Positions 8,266 through 15,813 of a DNA stretch of 36,098 nucleotides are shown piece by piece. A program made the position numbers and the translations under genes. The stretch is from an uncultured Lentisphaeria bacterium (GTDB lineage Bacteria; Verrucomicrobiota; Lentisphaeria; Victivallales; Victivallaceae), in the NCBI GenBank assembly GCA_903831825.1, contig CAIKZE010000298.1, positions 1 to 36,098 on the forward strand, in the 5' to 3' direction. The notes beneath the pieces are model-generated. The model worked only from the letters and a program-made list of their open reading frames with translations, was not told the DNA's origin and ran no database searches. How positions within the stretch are numbered: position 1 is the stretch's first letter; each line of letters begins with the position of its first letter.

Positions 8266-8727
8266 TCATGAAATGCAATCATCCGTAGCCTCCATTTTTC
8301 CGGTTTCTCGAAAGCTGTAATATCCATTGCCGATAATAATGTGGTCGAGAATTTCAATCCCGATGATTTTACCGGCTTTCACCATGGCATCAGTCGTTTT
8401 GATGTCGTCGGATGACGGCTGGGTTGAGCCCGAAGGGTGGTTATGCGCCAATATGATTCTCGACGCCCCGGATAAAATTGCCTGACGAAAAACTTCGCGA
8501 CTGTGCGACTGGCTGGTATCGATCAAGCCAATGCAGACGGTGTAATACGCCTTGACGCTGTTCTTGACATCAAGAACCAGCACGATAAGGTTTTCCTGCT
8601 CTTCTTCATGCAGCCTGATTGCCTTCAGGAATCTGTAGGCATTCTGCGGCATGCTGAGCTTTTCACTCTCGCGGAACTCCATCACTTTGGTGCGTTTAAG
8701 GGAATAACGGTAAATTGATTTCTTCAT
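8266..8727 (-). CDS. radC: RadC-like JAB-domain protein
   Basis: A 153-residue protein that consists essentially of the RadC/JAB (MPN+) domain. The metal-binding pattern is present: HSREVFRQAIL, then the HxHPSG core LAHNHPSGSTQPSSDD with its later Asp. Chromosomal RadC is longer (about 220 residues, with an N-terminal helix-hairpin-helix region); this short form lacks that part and is the version usual on plasmids, prophages and ICEs. The biochemical role of RadC is unsettled, and a zinc-dependent hydrolase activity is only inferred from the fold. It lies within the mobile-type gene block. Confidence 0.85.
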   Translation of the reverse strand: MKKSIYRYSLKRTKVMEFRESEKLSMPQNAYRFLKAIRLHEEEQENLIVLVLDVKNSVKAYYTVCIGLIDTSQSHSREVFRQAILSGASRIILAHNHPSGSTQPSSDDIKTTDAMVKAGKIIGIEILDHIIIGNGYYSFRETGKMEATDDCIS

Positions 8728-8761
8728 ATCCTATTTTCACCTTAATTAAATTTAAGAAAGA

Positions 8762-8809
8762 GCGGGAGCGGGTAGAGAGGTGTCAGTTTTTAACCAACCC
8801 CCGCTCCGC
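8762..8809 (-). terminator. GC-rich hairpin after the DUF932-like gene
   Basis: GGAGCGGG (8765-8772) pairs with CCCGCTCC (8800-8807), extended by GCG/CGC past a one-base bulge. The loop is about 27 nt and lies immediately downstream of the gene ending at 8821. The sequence following on the minus strand is T-rich but has no clean run. A terminator or mRNA-processing hairpin is plausible. Confidence 0.4.
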
Positions 8810-8820
8810 GCCCTTGTTGT

Positions 8821-9570
8821 TTATACGTCTATGGCTTGTCCATCCCAGAGTATTGACGGCTGGCCGTCCAGTCCGAACAGCCTGGTCAGCTTGCGTTGGC
8901 ATGTATCAGCCCGTGCCGGTGAATATTTTTTGGATACCTCGGTAAAGGCATTCAGGAAACTCCAGCGGCTGGGAGCCGCAAACTCTTCATGCCGGGGATG
9001 CTCGAACTCATTTAAGACTTCAAGAATATCGCATGAAGGAATTGCCCCCAGTTCCGCTGCCTGAACCGTGGCGATTCTGGCAACATCCGGAGTTACATCA
9101 TAGAGTTTGAGATTGTCAGCCTCCAGTTCCAGCGTGAAGAACTGCTCAACGAGCGTATCCAGCGCACCGGACACTAACGACATCAGGTCAATGCCTGACG
9201 TATGACGCCGCTTGATTACAACGGTTGAACCAAAACTCAAATTATCACAACAGAAGACCGATACCCCCGCAGCTAATCCGACCGCCAGACTCATGTCATG
9301 GCTGTTGCGCAGTCCAATCGCCCGGCTCCAATCCGGATGACTTGAATTGCCCAGGCGCATTACGCCAAAAAGTTTAGCGCCGTCGCGGCCTAACCCATAC
9401 TGTTCATTCGCAATCGTCCAACCGCGTGATTCCACAGCATTGGATACCATTTTGATAATCTCGTAGTGGGGAACCGGATGCCAAGATGCCGTACCGCTAG
9501 GGGTCGGCACCATGGCGATTTCTTCGCGGCCCACATACCTGGAACCGCAGTGCAATAATAGTTCTTTCAT
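8821..9570 (-). CDS. DUF932-like (phage/plasmid-type) protein
   Basis: A 249-residue protein with GAGGAG about 8 nt before its ATG. The order of motifs matches DUF932/TIGR03299-type proteins: SRYVGREEIAMVPTP near the start, NAVESRGWTIANEQYGLGRDGAKLFGVMRL, then GLRNSHDMSLAVGLAAGVSVFCCDNLSF (about 90-115), and a helical C-terminal half. These proteins are common on plasmids, phages and ICEs next to recombination and single-strand-DNA genes; their biochemical role is unknown. It is at the short end for the family. The next gene upstream, a RecB/Cas4-like nuclease, ends 24 bp away. Confidence 0.78.
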   Translation of the reverse strand: MKELLLHCGSRYVGREEIAMVPTPSGTASWHPVPHYEIIKMVSNAVESRGWTIANEQYGLGRDGAKLFGVMRLGNSSHPDWSRAIGLRNSHDMSLAVGLAAGVSVFCCDNLSFGSTVVIKRRHTSGIDLMSLVSGALDTLVEQFFTLELEADNLKLYDVTPDVARIATVQAAELGAIPSCDILEVLNEFEHPRHEEFAAPSRWSFLNAFTEVSKKYSPARADTCQRKLTRLFGLDGQPSILWDGQAIDV

Positions 9571-9594
9571 TTTTGTTTCTCCTCAAGTTAATGA

Positions 9595-10425
9595 TTATGC
9601 AGCCATGCAAACATGCTTGACCGCGCTCTCCCGATGCCATTCCTTGCAGGCATTGGCGAACTGGCAGTCGCTGCAAATGAACGAGGTTTCCGCTGGCAGG
9701 AATACTTCTTTTTTCACGGCTCGTTCAATTGCGAGGGCAAGCAGGCTAAACCGATGAAGATCGTCCTTCGTCCGTTGCGTATAATGGTTTTCAAGACTTG
9801 GATTTTTGGTTTTGGTGACGACATCGAACCGGAAAGCTGGAATCGTGTCATGGTCTGCCTCCATTAAATAGGCAAAGGAAAACGCAGTTGCCTGAAAGTC
9901 CTTGTCGGCTTTGCTTTCTGACCAGCGCTGAGCAGATGTTTTCCAGTCCACGATAGTTGTGCCTTCGCCTTCCTTAATAACCATATCATACTCGCCAATC
10001 AAGGGCTTATTCAGGCCGGGAACGTTTACTTTGAACGCATGGGCGACGGAGACGATATTATCCCAGTCAATCCAACGCGCCAGCAATGCATCCAGCATGA
10101 ATCGGGCCTGTTCAATCAGGCTATTGATGCTTTCGCCATTCTTGAATACCAGATTGGAAGAAGCGGAACATTCAACTTTGAACCATTCTGCAAAAACTTC
10201 ATGCAGTTCAGGCAACGTCATCCGCTTGCCCTGCATGACATTCTTCGCGTGAGTGGTCGCGGCTGTGTGAAACGCCTTGCCAAACGGTAAGCTGGCAGAG
10301 GTTCGCTCCTGTTCCGTCTTATAAACGTATTGAAAAGCATACTTCAGCGAACACATATTGAGGTAAGTATTCAATGCGCTGTATGACCAGTGCGGCACTT
10401 CCCGCAGCTCCAGTATGGTAGCCAT
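9595..10425 (-). CDS. PD-(D/E)XK nuclease with Cas4/AddB-type iron-sulfur cysteines
   Basis: A 276-residue single-domain nuclease of the RecB-like superfamily. The PD-(D/E)XK core is visible: His53 (GKAFHTA), Asp147 (GEYDMVI), Asp160 and Lys162 (VDWKT), and Gln178 (DFQATAF). Four cysteines, Cys25 near the N-terminus and Cys251, Cys254 and Cys260 (ICSDCQFANAC), reproduce the split 4Fe-4S ligand pattern of Cas4 and AddB. A 5'- or 3'-directed DNA exonuclease activity is expected. There is no CRISPR array or other cas gene nearby; the neighbours (DUF932-like, beta-clamp-like) point to replication or recombination of a mobile element. GGAGG lies about 7 nt upstream. Confidence 0.85.
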   Translation of the reverse strand: MATILELREVPHWSYSALNTYLNMCSLKYAFQYVYKTEQERTSASLPFGKAFHTAATTHAKNVMQGKRMTLPELHEVFAEWFKVECSASSNLVFKNGESINSLIEQARFMLDALLARWIDWDNIVSVAHAFKVNVPGLNKPLIGEYDMVIKEGEGTTIVDWKTSAQRWSESKADKDFQATAFSFAYLMEADHDTIPAFRFDVVTKTKNPSLENHYTQRTKDDLHRFSLLALAIERAVKKEVFLPAETSFICSDCQFANACKEWHRESAVKHVCMAA

Positions 10426-10487
10426 AAATTAACCTCCAGTTAATAGTTTAAATCGGCAGCAAGCACTTCGCGCCGGGTTGTACCCGG

Positions 10488-10925
10488 TTATGCAGCTTTG
10501 GCGTTGCCGTTGAGTTCGTCAATCAGCCTGGAACATTCCACTTTGGTCAGCCGCTTCAGGTCAGTGACGCCAGCCTGTTCCAGAAGTTCGCCAGGCTTCA
10601 TGCCCTGAGTGCGGGCCAAGTCCAGCAAATAATTAATCTGTTTCGTGCTTGCCGGTATATTGTCCTGTTGTTTATTGCCGGAACTGCGTTTGCCCTGCGG
10701 ATAACGGATATGCTGTCTGCTTTCAGAGCCGTTCGACTGGACGTTGCCGATCTCAGCTTCAACGGATTCCCTGACCAGTTCAAAGGTGTCATGGATTTTG
10801 TCTTTGAGCTGTTTATCGGTCAAGCCGTCCGGCAATTCAGCCTCAATGGACGCATGGTAGCTCTGGGAACTGAACTCTTCATCTGCCGGAACCTTCTTTG
10901 AAAATGATGCATTAAGTTTCAACAT
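10488..10925 (-). CDS. Hypothetical protein with C-terminal SSB/recombinase-type tail motif
   Basis: A 145-residue protein. The ATG at 10925 is chosen because AGGAG lies about 8 nt upstream and the text before it belongs to another small frame. The N-terminal half (FSQ-type SYHASIEAELPDGLTDKQLKDKIHDTFELVRESVEAEI) is acidic and helical. A low-complexity linker follows, then a C-terminal module ASTKQINYLLDLARTQGM ... LTKVECSRLIDEL. That last motif recurs, as I recall it, in phage and plasmid DNA-recombination proteins as a small helical domain. Its exact function is unknown; its place between nuclease and clamp-like genes suggests DNA metabolism of the element. Confidence 0.65.
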   Translation of the reverse strand: MLKLNASFSKKVPADEEFSSQSYHASIEAELPDGLTDKQLKDKIHDTFELVRESVEAEIGNVQSNGSESRQHIRYPQGKRSSGNKQQDNIPASTKQINYLLDLARTQGMKPGELLEQAGVTDLKRLTKVECSRLIDELNGNAKAA

Positions 10926-10941
10926 GATCTCTTCTCCTGAT

Positions 10942-11034
10942 TTACGCCGCTTCATTAGCTGGCGGTATTTTGATGATTTTGACAATGCTCCAGCCGTTGC
11001 CAACCGGAGTACGGATAATTACGACTGACGGCAT
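10942..11034 (-). CDS. Thirty-residue micro-protein
   Basis: ATG at 11034 with a perfect AAGGAGG five bases upstream, reading MPSVVIIRTPVGNGWSIVKI and then IKIPPANEAA before TAA. It is mostly beta-prone. It sits between the terminator-like hairpin after the clamp-like gene and the next gene, whose ribosome site follows its stop. The excellent ribosome site is the main evidence; no family is recognised. It could also be a leader peptide for the downstream gene. Confidence 0.5.
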   Translation of the reverse strand: MPSVVIIRTPVGNGWSIVKIIKIPPANEAA

Positions 11035-11043
11035 GATTGCCTC

Positions 11044-11090
11044 CTTAAAAATAATTGAGCCTGCCCCCGGTATTATCGGAAGCAGGCTCA
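11044..11090 (-). terminator. Intrinsic terminator after the clamp-like gene
   Basis: On the minus strand, TGAGCCTGC and GCAGGCTCA (11082-11090 and 11056-11064) form a 9-bp stem, with a further CCG/CGG pair in the loop, followed by ATTATTTTTAA. Hairpin plus T-rich tract is typical of factor-independent termination. The ribosome site of the micro-protein begins directly after the T-tract, so read-through would feed the next genes. Confidence 0.65.
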
Positions 11091-11123
11091 TGGTTATGGA
11101 ACAGTACGGCTGGACGCAGCCGG

Positions 11124-12587
11124 TTAGAAGCCGGATACTTTCAGTTTCTCAATCGCTTCCCTTGCAACCTTCACGTTCCTTTCGCGCTGCTTGAAGCTGG
11201 TCTGCTGGTCGCGGATTTTACGGACTAAGTTGGAAGCCTGCTCGTTAATCGTGCGAATGGAACCGCGCAGTTCTTCAACTGATTGCAGCAGTTCATCGTA
11301 ACTGTCTGACTGGGTTGGTGCGGGAACGACCTTGAAGCCGTTGTTCGGAGCTTCCGGAATAACCGGTGCTTTTGCGGTTTCGGTTGTAGTGGTACTTGCG
11401 GCGGCGGTGTTGTTTTTCTGATTCATGGTTTCATTCTCCATTTTGTTGGTTTCTGGTTCATTGGTTTGGGGATTGGGTTCGTTATTCGGAATCGTAGCTG
11501 CATTCTTTATCGGCATGAAGACGAACTTGCCAAGACCGCCGGTTGCAACTACCGGGCAGGGAATTTTCGGATTATACGCAAAAATATGGTGTCCCAGCGA
11601 TAATGCCCTTATCAGCAACTTGCGGTTGACAAAAATTCCATCTTCCGGCAGTTGTCCTGTAACTCCGGATAAAGCGCATTCCGCTTTCTGCTCCGGATTA
11701 CAATCAGCAAGAGCCTCCAGTCTGTCTTCATTGGTCTTGAGTTGAAGCATGTACAGTGAATCCGTATTCGTCAGTTGCTTTAACGCCCCGGCAAACTGTT
11801 CTACTTTGGATTCGTCCAAGGCCATGCTGAACGACAGGCTTTCATCTTGAGGCACAATATGCCGCCAATTTGGATACGTTCCGGAAATGCATCTTGAAAT
11901 CCAAGTCCAGTCCGATACTTCAATAGTCGCCCAGGTATGAACACCATTCTGTGAAGTGCCGAATTTTGAAGGCATTGTCAGAAACTCCGCGGTAAACAGA
12001 CAGTCTGGAATCCGCAGTATGCAGCTATCATTTACCGGCAAATCATAAGGCACACAGCAAAGCTCTTTCCCATCGGTAGCCACAATTCCATCCTTGCTTA
12101 ACAGGATGCCCTTGAGTGCGGTTCTGGGGTCTGACGACGAAATGGACGGAACAACTTGGCTTAATGCCTGGATGAAATCAGCTTGCATAGAGAACAACGT
12201 TTCCGGACAAGGCGGCATTATCGGAAAGTCTTTTGCTTCCAGCGCAGGAAACTCCTGTTTTGAGGTTTGACTGTCGGCAAATTCTGTGATGATTACGCCG
12301 CCTGGGGTAAGCGGCTCTATCTGGAGCAATGCCCGTTTGTTGCCCTTTATGAAATTCCTTATCTCATTAATAGGCAGTAGCGCGTCCAAGCCTTCCGGAG
12401 CATCGGATACTTTGATCCGGCAGGTGAAGAACTCATCCAGATTGGTTACTGTCAGCGAGACGGTTTGCCGGTCAATGGTTTGCAGTTTGGCACACTTCAA
12501 TAACGGAAGCGTGGAGTTTCTGACCGGAGCGACTCTCGACAATACGATCAGTGTCCGGGCAAGTTCAGTTTTGTTGATTAAAAGCAT
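11124..12587 (-). CDS. DNA polymerase III beta-clamp-like protein with coiled-coil extension
   Basis: A 487-residue protein. Residues 1-362 follow the DnaN pattern: KTELARTLIVLSRVAPVRNSTLPLL (6-30), TVTNLDEFF (46-54), RTALKGILLSKDGIVATDGKEL (155-176), SGTYPNWRHIVP (235-246), and a terminal strand KFVFMPIKN (354-362) that matches the MPMRL end of bacterial clamps. The clamp would encircle DNA and tether a polymerase or nuclease. Beyond it come a Thr/Asn/Pro-rich linker (about 363-425) and a C-terminal coiled coil (430-483), which ordinary DnaN lacks. An in-frame ATG (residue 388) preceded by GGAG could restart translation of the tail alone. AGGAGG precedes the main start. It lies among mobile-element-type genes, so it is probably an element-borne clamp, not the host one. 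Confidence 0.75.
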   Translation of the reverse strand: MLLINKTELARTLIVLSRVAPVRNSTLPLLKCAKLQTIDRQTVSLTVTNLDEFFTCRIKVSDAPEGLDALLPINEIRNFIKGNKRALLQIEPLTPGGVIITEFADSQTSKQEFPALEAKDFPIMPPCPETLFSMQADFIQALSQVVPSISSSDPRTALKGILLSKDGIVATDGKELCCVPYDLPVNDSCILRIPDCLFTAEFLTMPSKFGTSQNGVHTWATIEVSDWTWISRCISGTYPNWRHIVPQDESLSFSMALDESKVEQFAGALKQLTNTDSLYMLQLKTNEDRLEALADCNPEQKAECALSGVTGQLPEDGIFVNRKLLIRALSLGHHIFAYNPKIPCPVVATGGLGKFVFMPIKNAATIPNNEPNPQTNEPETNKMENETMNQKNNTAAASTTTTETAKAPVIPEAPNNGFKVVPAPTQSDSYDELLQSVEELRGSIRTINEQASNLVRKIRDQQTSFKQRERNVKVAREAIEKLKVSGF

Positions 12588-12618
12588 GGTTCAATTCCTC
12601 CTGTTTGTTTTTGTTTTG

Positions 12619-12807
12619 TCAGACGACATCTTTTAAGGATTCATTACAAATCCCGGTTATCTTCTCTAGTTTTGAATTCAGTTTGGCATTGTCCATTTCA
12701 GTAGCATCTGCGGCAATGGCTTGTATCTGGACTAACGCCAGGTAGAATCGGTTCCTTTCTTTGACTTCTCCATTGATTTGTTTTTTATCGCCAATGGTTG
12801 CATCCAT
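12619..12807 (-). CDS. Small helical protein of unknown function
   Basis: A 62-residue, mostly helical charged protein (KERNRFYLALVQIQAIAADATEMDNAKLNSKLEKI) with AGGAC upstream of its ATG. It lies between the DUF6908-like and clamp-like genes, 12 and 31 bp away, so it is very probably part of the same transcript. No family is recognised. Confidence 0.5.
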   Translation of the reverse strand: MDATIGDKKQINGEVKERNRFYLALVQIQAIAADATEMDNAKLNSKLEKITGICNESLKDVV

Positions 12808-12819
12808 GATGAAAGTCCT

Positions 12820-13224
12820 TTACCGCTGAATGCTTAATTTCTGCTGGTCAACGATGTTTTGCAGCCATTGGTCAGCGAATTCAGTCAGTTCATGTTGCAG
12901 TTTCAGGTTTATCTGCGGCGCGGCGGCTTCCCTGTCACGGATGACTTCCTGGTCTACTCCGACATAATCGTTCCGGAAACTTAAAGGATAGAATTTGCTT
13001 TCCTTTAAGCCGAAGGTCATATCCGGATCGGCCATCAAGTCGCCGTTCTGCTTCCCATAATGCGATACGGAATAGACTTCTTCAAAACCGGAATGAGTGA
13101 ATACCCGTTCGACGATTACCGGCATGAAAGTACCAGAAGTGTTATCCAGTTTGAGATAACCTTTTGACATTAATGAAAGCAGATGCTGGAAGACTTTGGT
13201 CGAATGTTCGTTGATGCTGTGCAT
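12820..13224 (-). CDS. DUF6908-like protein
   Basis: A 134-residue soluble protein with AAGGACC before its ATG. The sequence GYLKLDNTSGTFMPVIVERV, then SVSHYGKQNGDLMADPDMTFGL and FYPLSFRNDYVGVDQEV, matches my recollection of the DUF6908 pattern found in plasmid and integrative-element genes. The C-terminus is helical (LKLQHELTEFADQWLQNI). The biochemical role is unknown. It is the second gene of the minus-strand block. Confidence 0.65.
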   Translation of the reverse strand: MHSINEHSTKVFQHLLSLMSKGYLKLDNTSGTFMPVIVERVFTHSGFEEVYSVSHYGKQNGDLMADPDMTFGLKESKFYPLSFRNDYVGVDQEVIRDREAAAPQINLKLQHELTEFADQWLQNIVDQQKLSIQR

Positions 13225-13440
13225 GATGTTGGTCCTTTTTTTTGCGAGTTAAATAGAAAAGCTCTTGGAAGGCACGAATACACCCGTCAGATGCTTTGCT
13301 TCATGGGTATTATGCCGAAATTAGAAAAACTGTTAAATTTATATCAAGAACGTTTTCCCTTGTATTGTTGCCGAAGATAAGAAATATCTGAAGCGAAGGT
13401 AGATGTTCATTCCCACGCTCCAGTTCATTGTTGCTTTGTG

Positions 13441-14154
13441 TCAGCCGAACATGGCTTCGGTGATGTTCGCCTGTTCCGGATTGTCGATCCGGTACAGTTT
13501 CGTATGTTTCCATTCGTTTCGTTCCCGGAGACACCGGATGTCGCGCTGCCAGACGGACTCGCTGACGGAATCTACGAGTATGGTATCACCCATGAACTTC
13601 CGGATGGCCTGTCCGATTTCCCGTTTTAACTGGACGATCCTCGCGGAAGTTACAGCCAGCCGTCTGGCAATGTCGCCGGTTCCGCCGCCGACCATCAGTT
13701 CTTCGACAATCGTGCGCTTCCTTGCGTCAAGGGTTACCATGAAGGCATCCCAGCCAATCTGCCGTAAAACTTTTGCCGCGATGTCTTCCGTCCTGGCTGC
13801 GATCATATCGCCGACAGTGAAGTCTTCATCCTCCCCGCCGACCGGAGCCTGCATTGAACAGACGGAGCCTTCATTATCCATCTGATAGCCGGGATTCATT
13901 ACGTCAGTGCGGTTATGCCCGTATGAACGTCTGCCACATTTGGTTCGCTGGATGCTATAGTACGCGATGCTGCTGGGAATCGGTTCTTTACCGGACTGCT
14001 CCATGGCGTCGAGCATTGCCGCCGCCGTGGCTGTGGTGTCCTGGATCAGCTCCTGGTAGTCTTCGGAGCCGATCGGTTTAGCCTTTCTGTGAACGGTGTT
14101 CCGGATAATGGGGTAGATCTGCATTTCGAGAATCAACGCTGCTGCTGGACTCAT
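13441..14154 (-). CDS. Sigma-70-like / helix-turn-helix regulatory protein of mobile-element type
   Basis: A 237-residue protein. The ATG at 14154 has GAGAGGTG 6 nt upstream and is preferred; the frame stays open to an ATG at 14274, which has no ribosome site but would add plausible residues (HSARLAAYYNERCN). The N-terminal half (ALILEMQIYPIIRNTVHRKAKPIGSEDYQELIQDTTATAAAMLDAME) looks like a divergent sigma region 2 and is followed by SIAYYSIQRTKCGRRSYG. The C-terminal part has a region-4-like helix-turn-helix, TIVEELMVGGGTGDIARRLAVTSARIVQLKREI. As first gene of the unidirectional block it may control it; whether it acts as a true sigma factor is untested. Confidence 0.65.
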   Translation of the reverse strand: MSPAAALILEMQIYPIIRNTVHRKAKPIGSEDYQELIQDTTATAAAMLDAMEQSGKEPIPSSIAYYSIQRTKCGRRSYGHNRTDVMNPGYQMDNEGSVCSMQAPVGGEDEDFTVGDMIAARTEDIAAKVLRQIGWDAFMVTLDARKRTIVEELMVGGGTGDIARRLAVTSARIVQLKREIGQAIRKFMGDTILVDSVSESVWQRDIRCLRERNEWKHTKLYRIDNPEQANITEAMFG

Positions 14155-14522
14155 ATTACACCTCTCGTTGTAATAGGCGGCCAGACGGGCAGAATGCACC
14201 CGCAGCGGCCGCCAATGTTGTTGGAGGCCGGGTGCGGCCGATAAGCACAGGGTAGAAGCTAAATTCTCTACCATGTATTATGCCCGGAAAATGAGTCTTT
14301 TTAAGCAGGTGATGGGAAAAGAGGTGCCAGTATTAATGCTTTCAATAGTTACGAAGCAGTGAGATAACCGATTACGAAGAATATAATACATCTTTGCGAT
14401 GGATATATTGAGCTTAGATATGCATAATAAAATGTTTCAAAAATGTTTCAATTTTTGTATTATTAGCCTGCGTTTGCAGTCCGTAGCAGGGGATAGCATA
14501 AACATTGTTTTGAGATAAAAAC
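14155..14522 (-). promoter_or_regulatory. Probable promoter region of the mobile-type gene block
   Basis: This 368-bp stretch precedes the whole minus-strand block. Apart from a possible N-terminal extension of the first gene (to 14274) it is non-coding and AT-rich. It holds a perfect tandem 11-bp repeat, AAATGTTTCAA twice (14430-14451). No terminator or second RNA gene is seen. Its role as promoter is inferred from position. Confidence 0.4.
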
Positions 14523-14598
14523 TGGAGCCAATGAACGGAATCGAACCGTTGACCTGCTCATTACGAGTGAGCTGCTCTACCGACTGAGCTACATTGGC
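14523..14598 (-). tRNA. tRNA-Thr (anticodon CGT)
   Basis: A complete 76-nt cloverleaf on the minus strand: acceptor arms GCCAATG and CATTGGC, D arm GCTC/GAGC, anticodon stem GCTCA/TGAGC with loop CTCGTAA (anticodon CGT, reading ACG), TpsiC stem AACGG/CCGTT with loop TTCGATT, discriminator T and encoded CCA. All stems pair perfectly. Its 3' end faces the mobile-type gene block. Confidence 0.97.
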
Positions 14599-14694
14599 AT
14601 TTAATAATATAAAAATGCAGTCCTATTAATTTAACTGATTATTGGAAAATTCAAGTTTTAAACTCTCTATTTTCAATTAAAAAACCGTAATCTT

Positions 14695-15651
14695 TTAAGC
14701 TTTATTTTCCTGATAAACGGAATTAATGATTTCAATGCATCTTACACTGTCATCCGCGGTGCAGGTAATCTTGGCTTTGCCTTCTATGGCGCTGACAAAG
14801 TGGGCGATTTCTTCAGCAAATCCATTACTGGGTTTGACCAATTCCGAAGTCCATTCTGTTTCGCCGGCTTTTCTGGTGTTAATGTTTTCCGGCTTGGCAT
14901 AATCATACCGGACCATGCCCTTGTCACCCATGACGGTGATTTCGGCGGTGCCGGCGCCGGCTACCCAGGTTGCAATCAACGAGCCGATTGCGCCGCTTGC
15001 CGCCTTGAGCGTGATGATGCTCGCATCTTCGACATCGGTGCCGGCAAAATTTTTATTCATCAATCCGTGCTGCTCCGATGCTTCGCCGATCAGAAAACGG
15101 AAGAGGTCAACGGAATGGCTGCTGGTGTCAAGCATACAACCGCCGCCGGTAATGGCTTTTTTGCTGAACCATTTATCTTTCATATAAAATGCCGGACCGC
15201 AGAAAATATTCTGAAAGAATACGACATTGCCGATTTCGCCGGACTGGATGATTGCCTTTAGTTTTACAATTGCCGGAAGAAAACGGTGCCGGAACGCAAT
15301 CATAAACAACGCTTTGGATTTCGCGGCGGCATTCGCAATATTCTGCGCGGCCTCCAATATATGCGTCTGCGGCTTTTCCATCAGGACGTGAATACCATGC
15401 TGCAATGCCTGAATTGCGGGTTCTTCATGCGCGACCGGCGTAATGCAAATGCTGACCATATCCACCAGCCCGGACTTTAGCAGACTGTCCGCATCCTTGA
15501 ATATTTTTGCGCCGGTGATCTCCGCCATTTTAACTGCCGCCTCGTGAGAGACGTCTGTAACGGCGGTAACTTGGATGTTGTTGCTTTTGTAGCCGTCCAC
15601 GTGGGCGTTGGCGATTCCGCCGCAACCGATGATGCCTGCTCTTAAGCTCAT
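14695..15651 (-). CDS. Gfo/Idh/MocA family NAD(P)-dependent oxidoreductase
   Basis: A 318-residue enzyme, close to the family norm. The Rossmann fold opens with AGIIGCGGIANAHVDGY, VSICITPVAHEEPAIQALQHGIHVLMEKP carries the conserved EKP motif (Lys near 93), and GGGCMLDTSSHSVDLFRFL supplies the Asp and His of the substrate site. It would oxidise or reduce a sugar, cyclitol or derived carbonyl in the cytosol; the substrate is not deducible. AGGAG precedes the start. An AAAACGTTTT palindrome lies about 37 bp upstream, and a LacI-type regulator with the same palindrome is encoded next, so sugar-responsive repression is likely. Confidence 0.92.
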   Translation of the reverse strand: MSLRAGIIGCGGIANAHVDGYKSNNIQVTAVTDVSHEAAVKMAEITGAKIFKDADSLLKSGLVDMVSICITPVAHEEPAIQALQHGIHVLMEKPQTHILEAAQNIANAAAKSKALFMIAFRHRFLPAIVKLKAIIQSGEIGNVVFFQNIFCGPAFYMKDKWFSKKAITGGGCMLDTSSHSVDLFRFLIGEASEQHGLMNKNFAGTDVEDASIITLKAASGAIGSLIATWVAGAGTAEITVMGDKGMVRYDYAKPENINTRKAGETEWTSELVKPSNGFAEEIAHFVSAIEGKAKITCTADDSVRCIEIINSVYQENKA

Positions 15652-15687
15652 TTTAATCTCCTGGGTTTTTAGCTTATATTTCTATTT

Positions 15688-15697
15688 AAAACGTTTT
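15688..15697. promoter_or_regulatory. LacI-type operator upstream of the oxidoreductase gene
   Basis: AAAACGTTTT, a CG-centred palindrome of the kind bound by LacI/GalR regulators, lies 37 bp before the oxidoreductase start. The same core occurs before the neighbouring LacI-type gene. Confidence 0.6.
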
Positions 15698-15740
15698 TTT
15701 AATTAACTCGTCATTTCTATGACTGTTTTCTGTATTTTGC

Positions 15741-15787
15741 CTTTCCTTCATCAGTTGGATATTCCTTGTTGGATATTGGATATTCGT
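15741..15787 (+). repeat. 47-bp dispersed repeat, copy 1
   Basis: Identical over 47 bp to bases 28810-28856. It contains TTGGATATT motifs (GTTGGATATTCC, TTGGATATTGGATATTC). It sits between the LacI-type gene end and the oxidoreductase promoter, and lacks the inverted partner arm that the second copy has. Confidence 0.85.
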
Positions 15788-15813
15788 CTTTTTATCCATT
15801 CCAGTGAATACCC

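Larger units (their letters stand above)
7071..14154 (-). mobile_element. Block of plasmid/ICE-like genes (possible integrated element remnant)
   Basis: Eleven or twelve genes all point the same way, with short gaps and strong ribosome sites. Most are families typical of plasmids, phages and integrative elements (RadC-like JAB, DUF932, RecB/Cas4-like nuclease, beta-clamp-like, DUF6908, sigma-like), while flanking genes are chromosomal in character. A tRNA-Thr gene lies with its 3' end facing the block 370 bp away. No integrase, relaxase or repeat of the tRNA end is visible, so the boundaries are approximate and mobility is unproven. Confidence 0.45.

Noticed and set aside
14523-14598. tRNA 3' end as a confirmed attachment site
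   Set aside because: No second copy of the tRNA end was seen in the window and no integrase is present, so integration there is not claimed.
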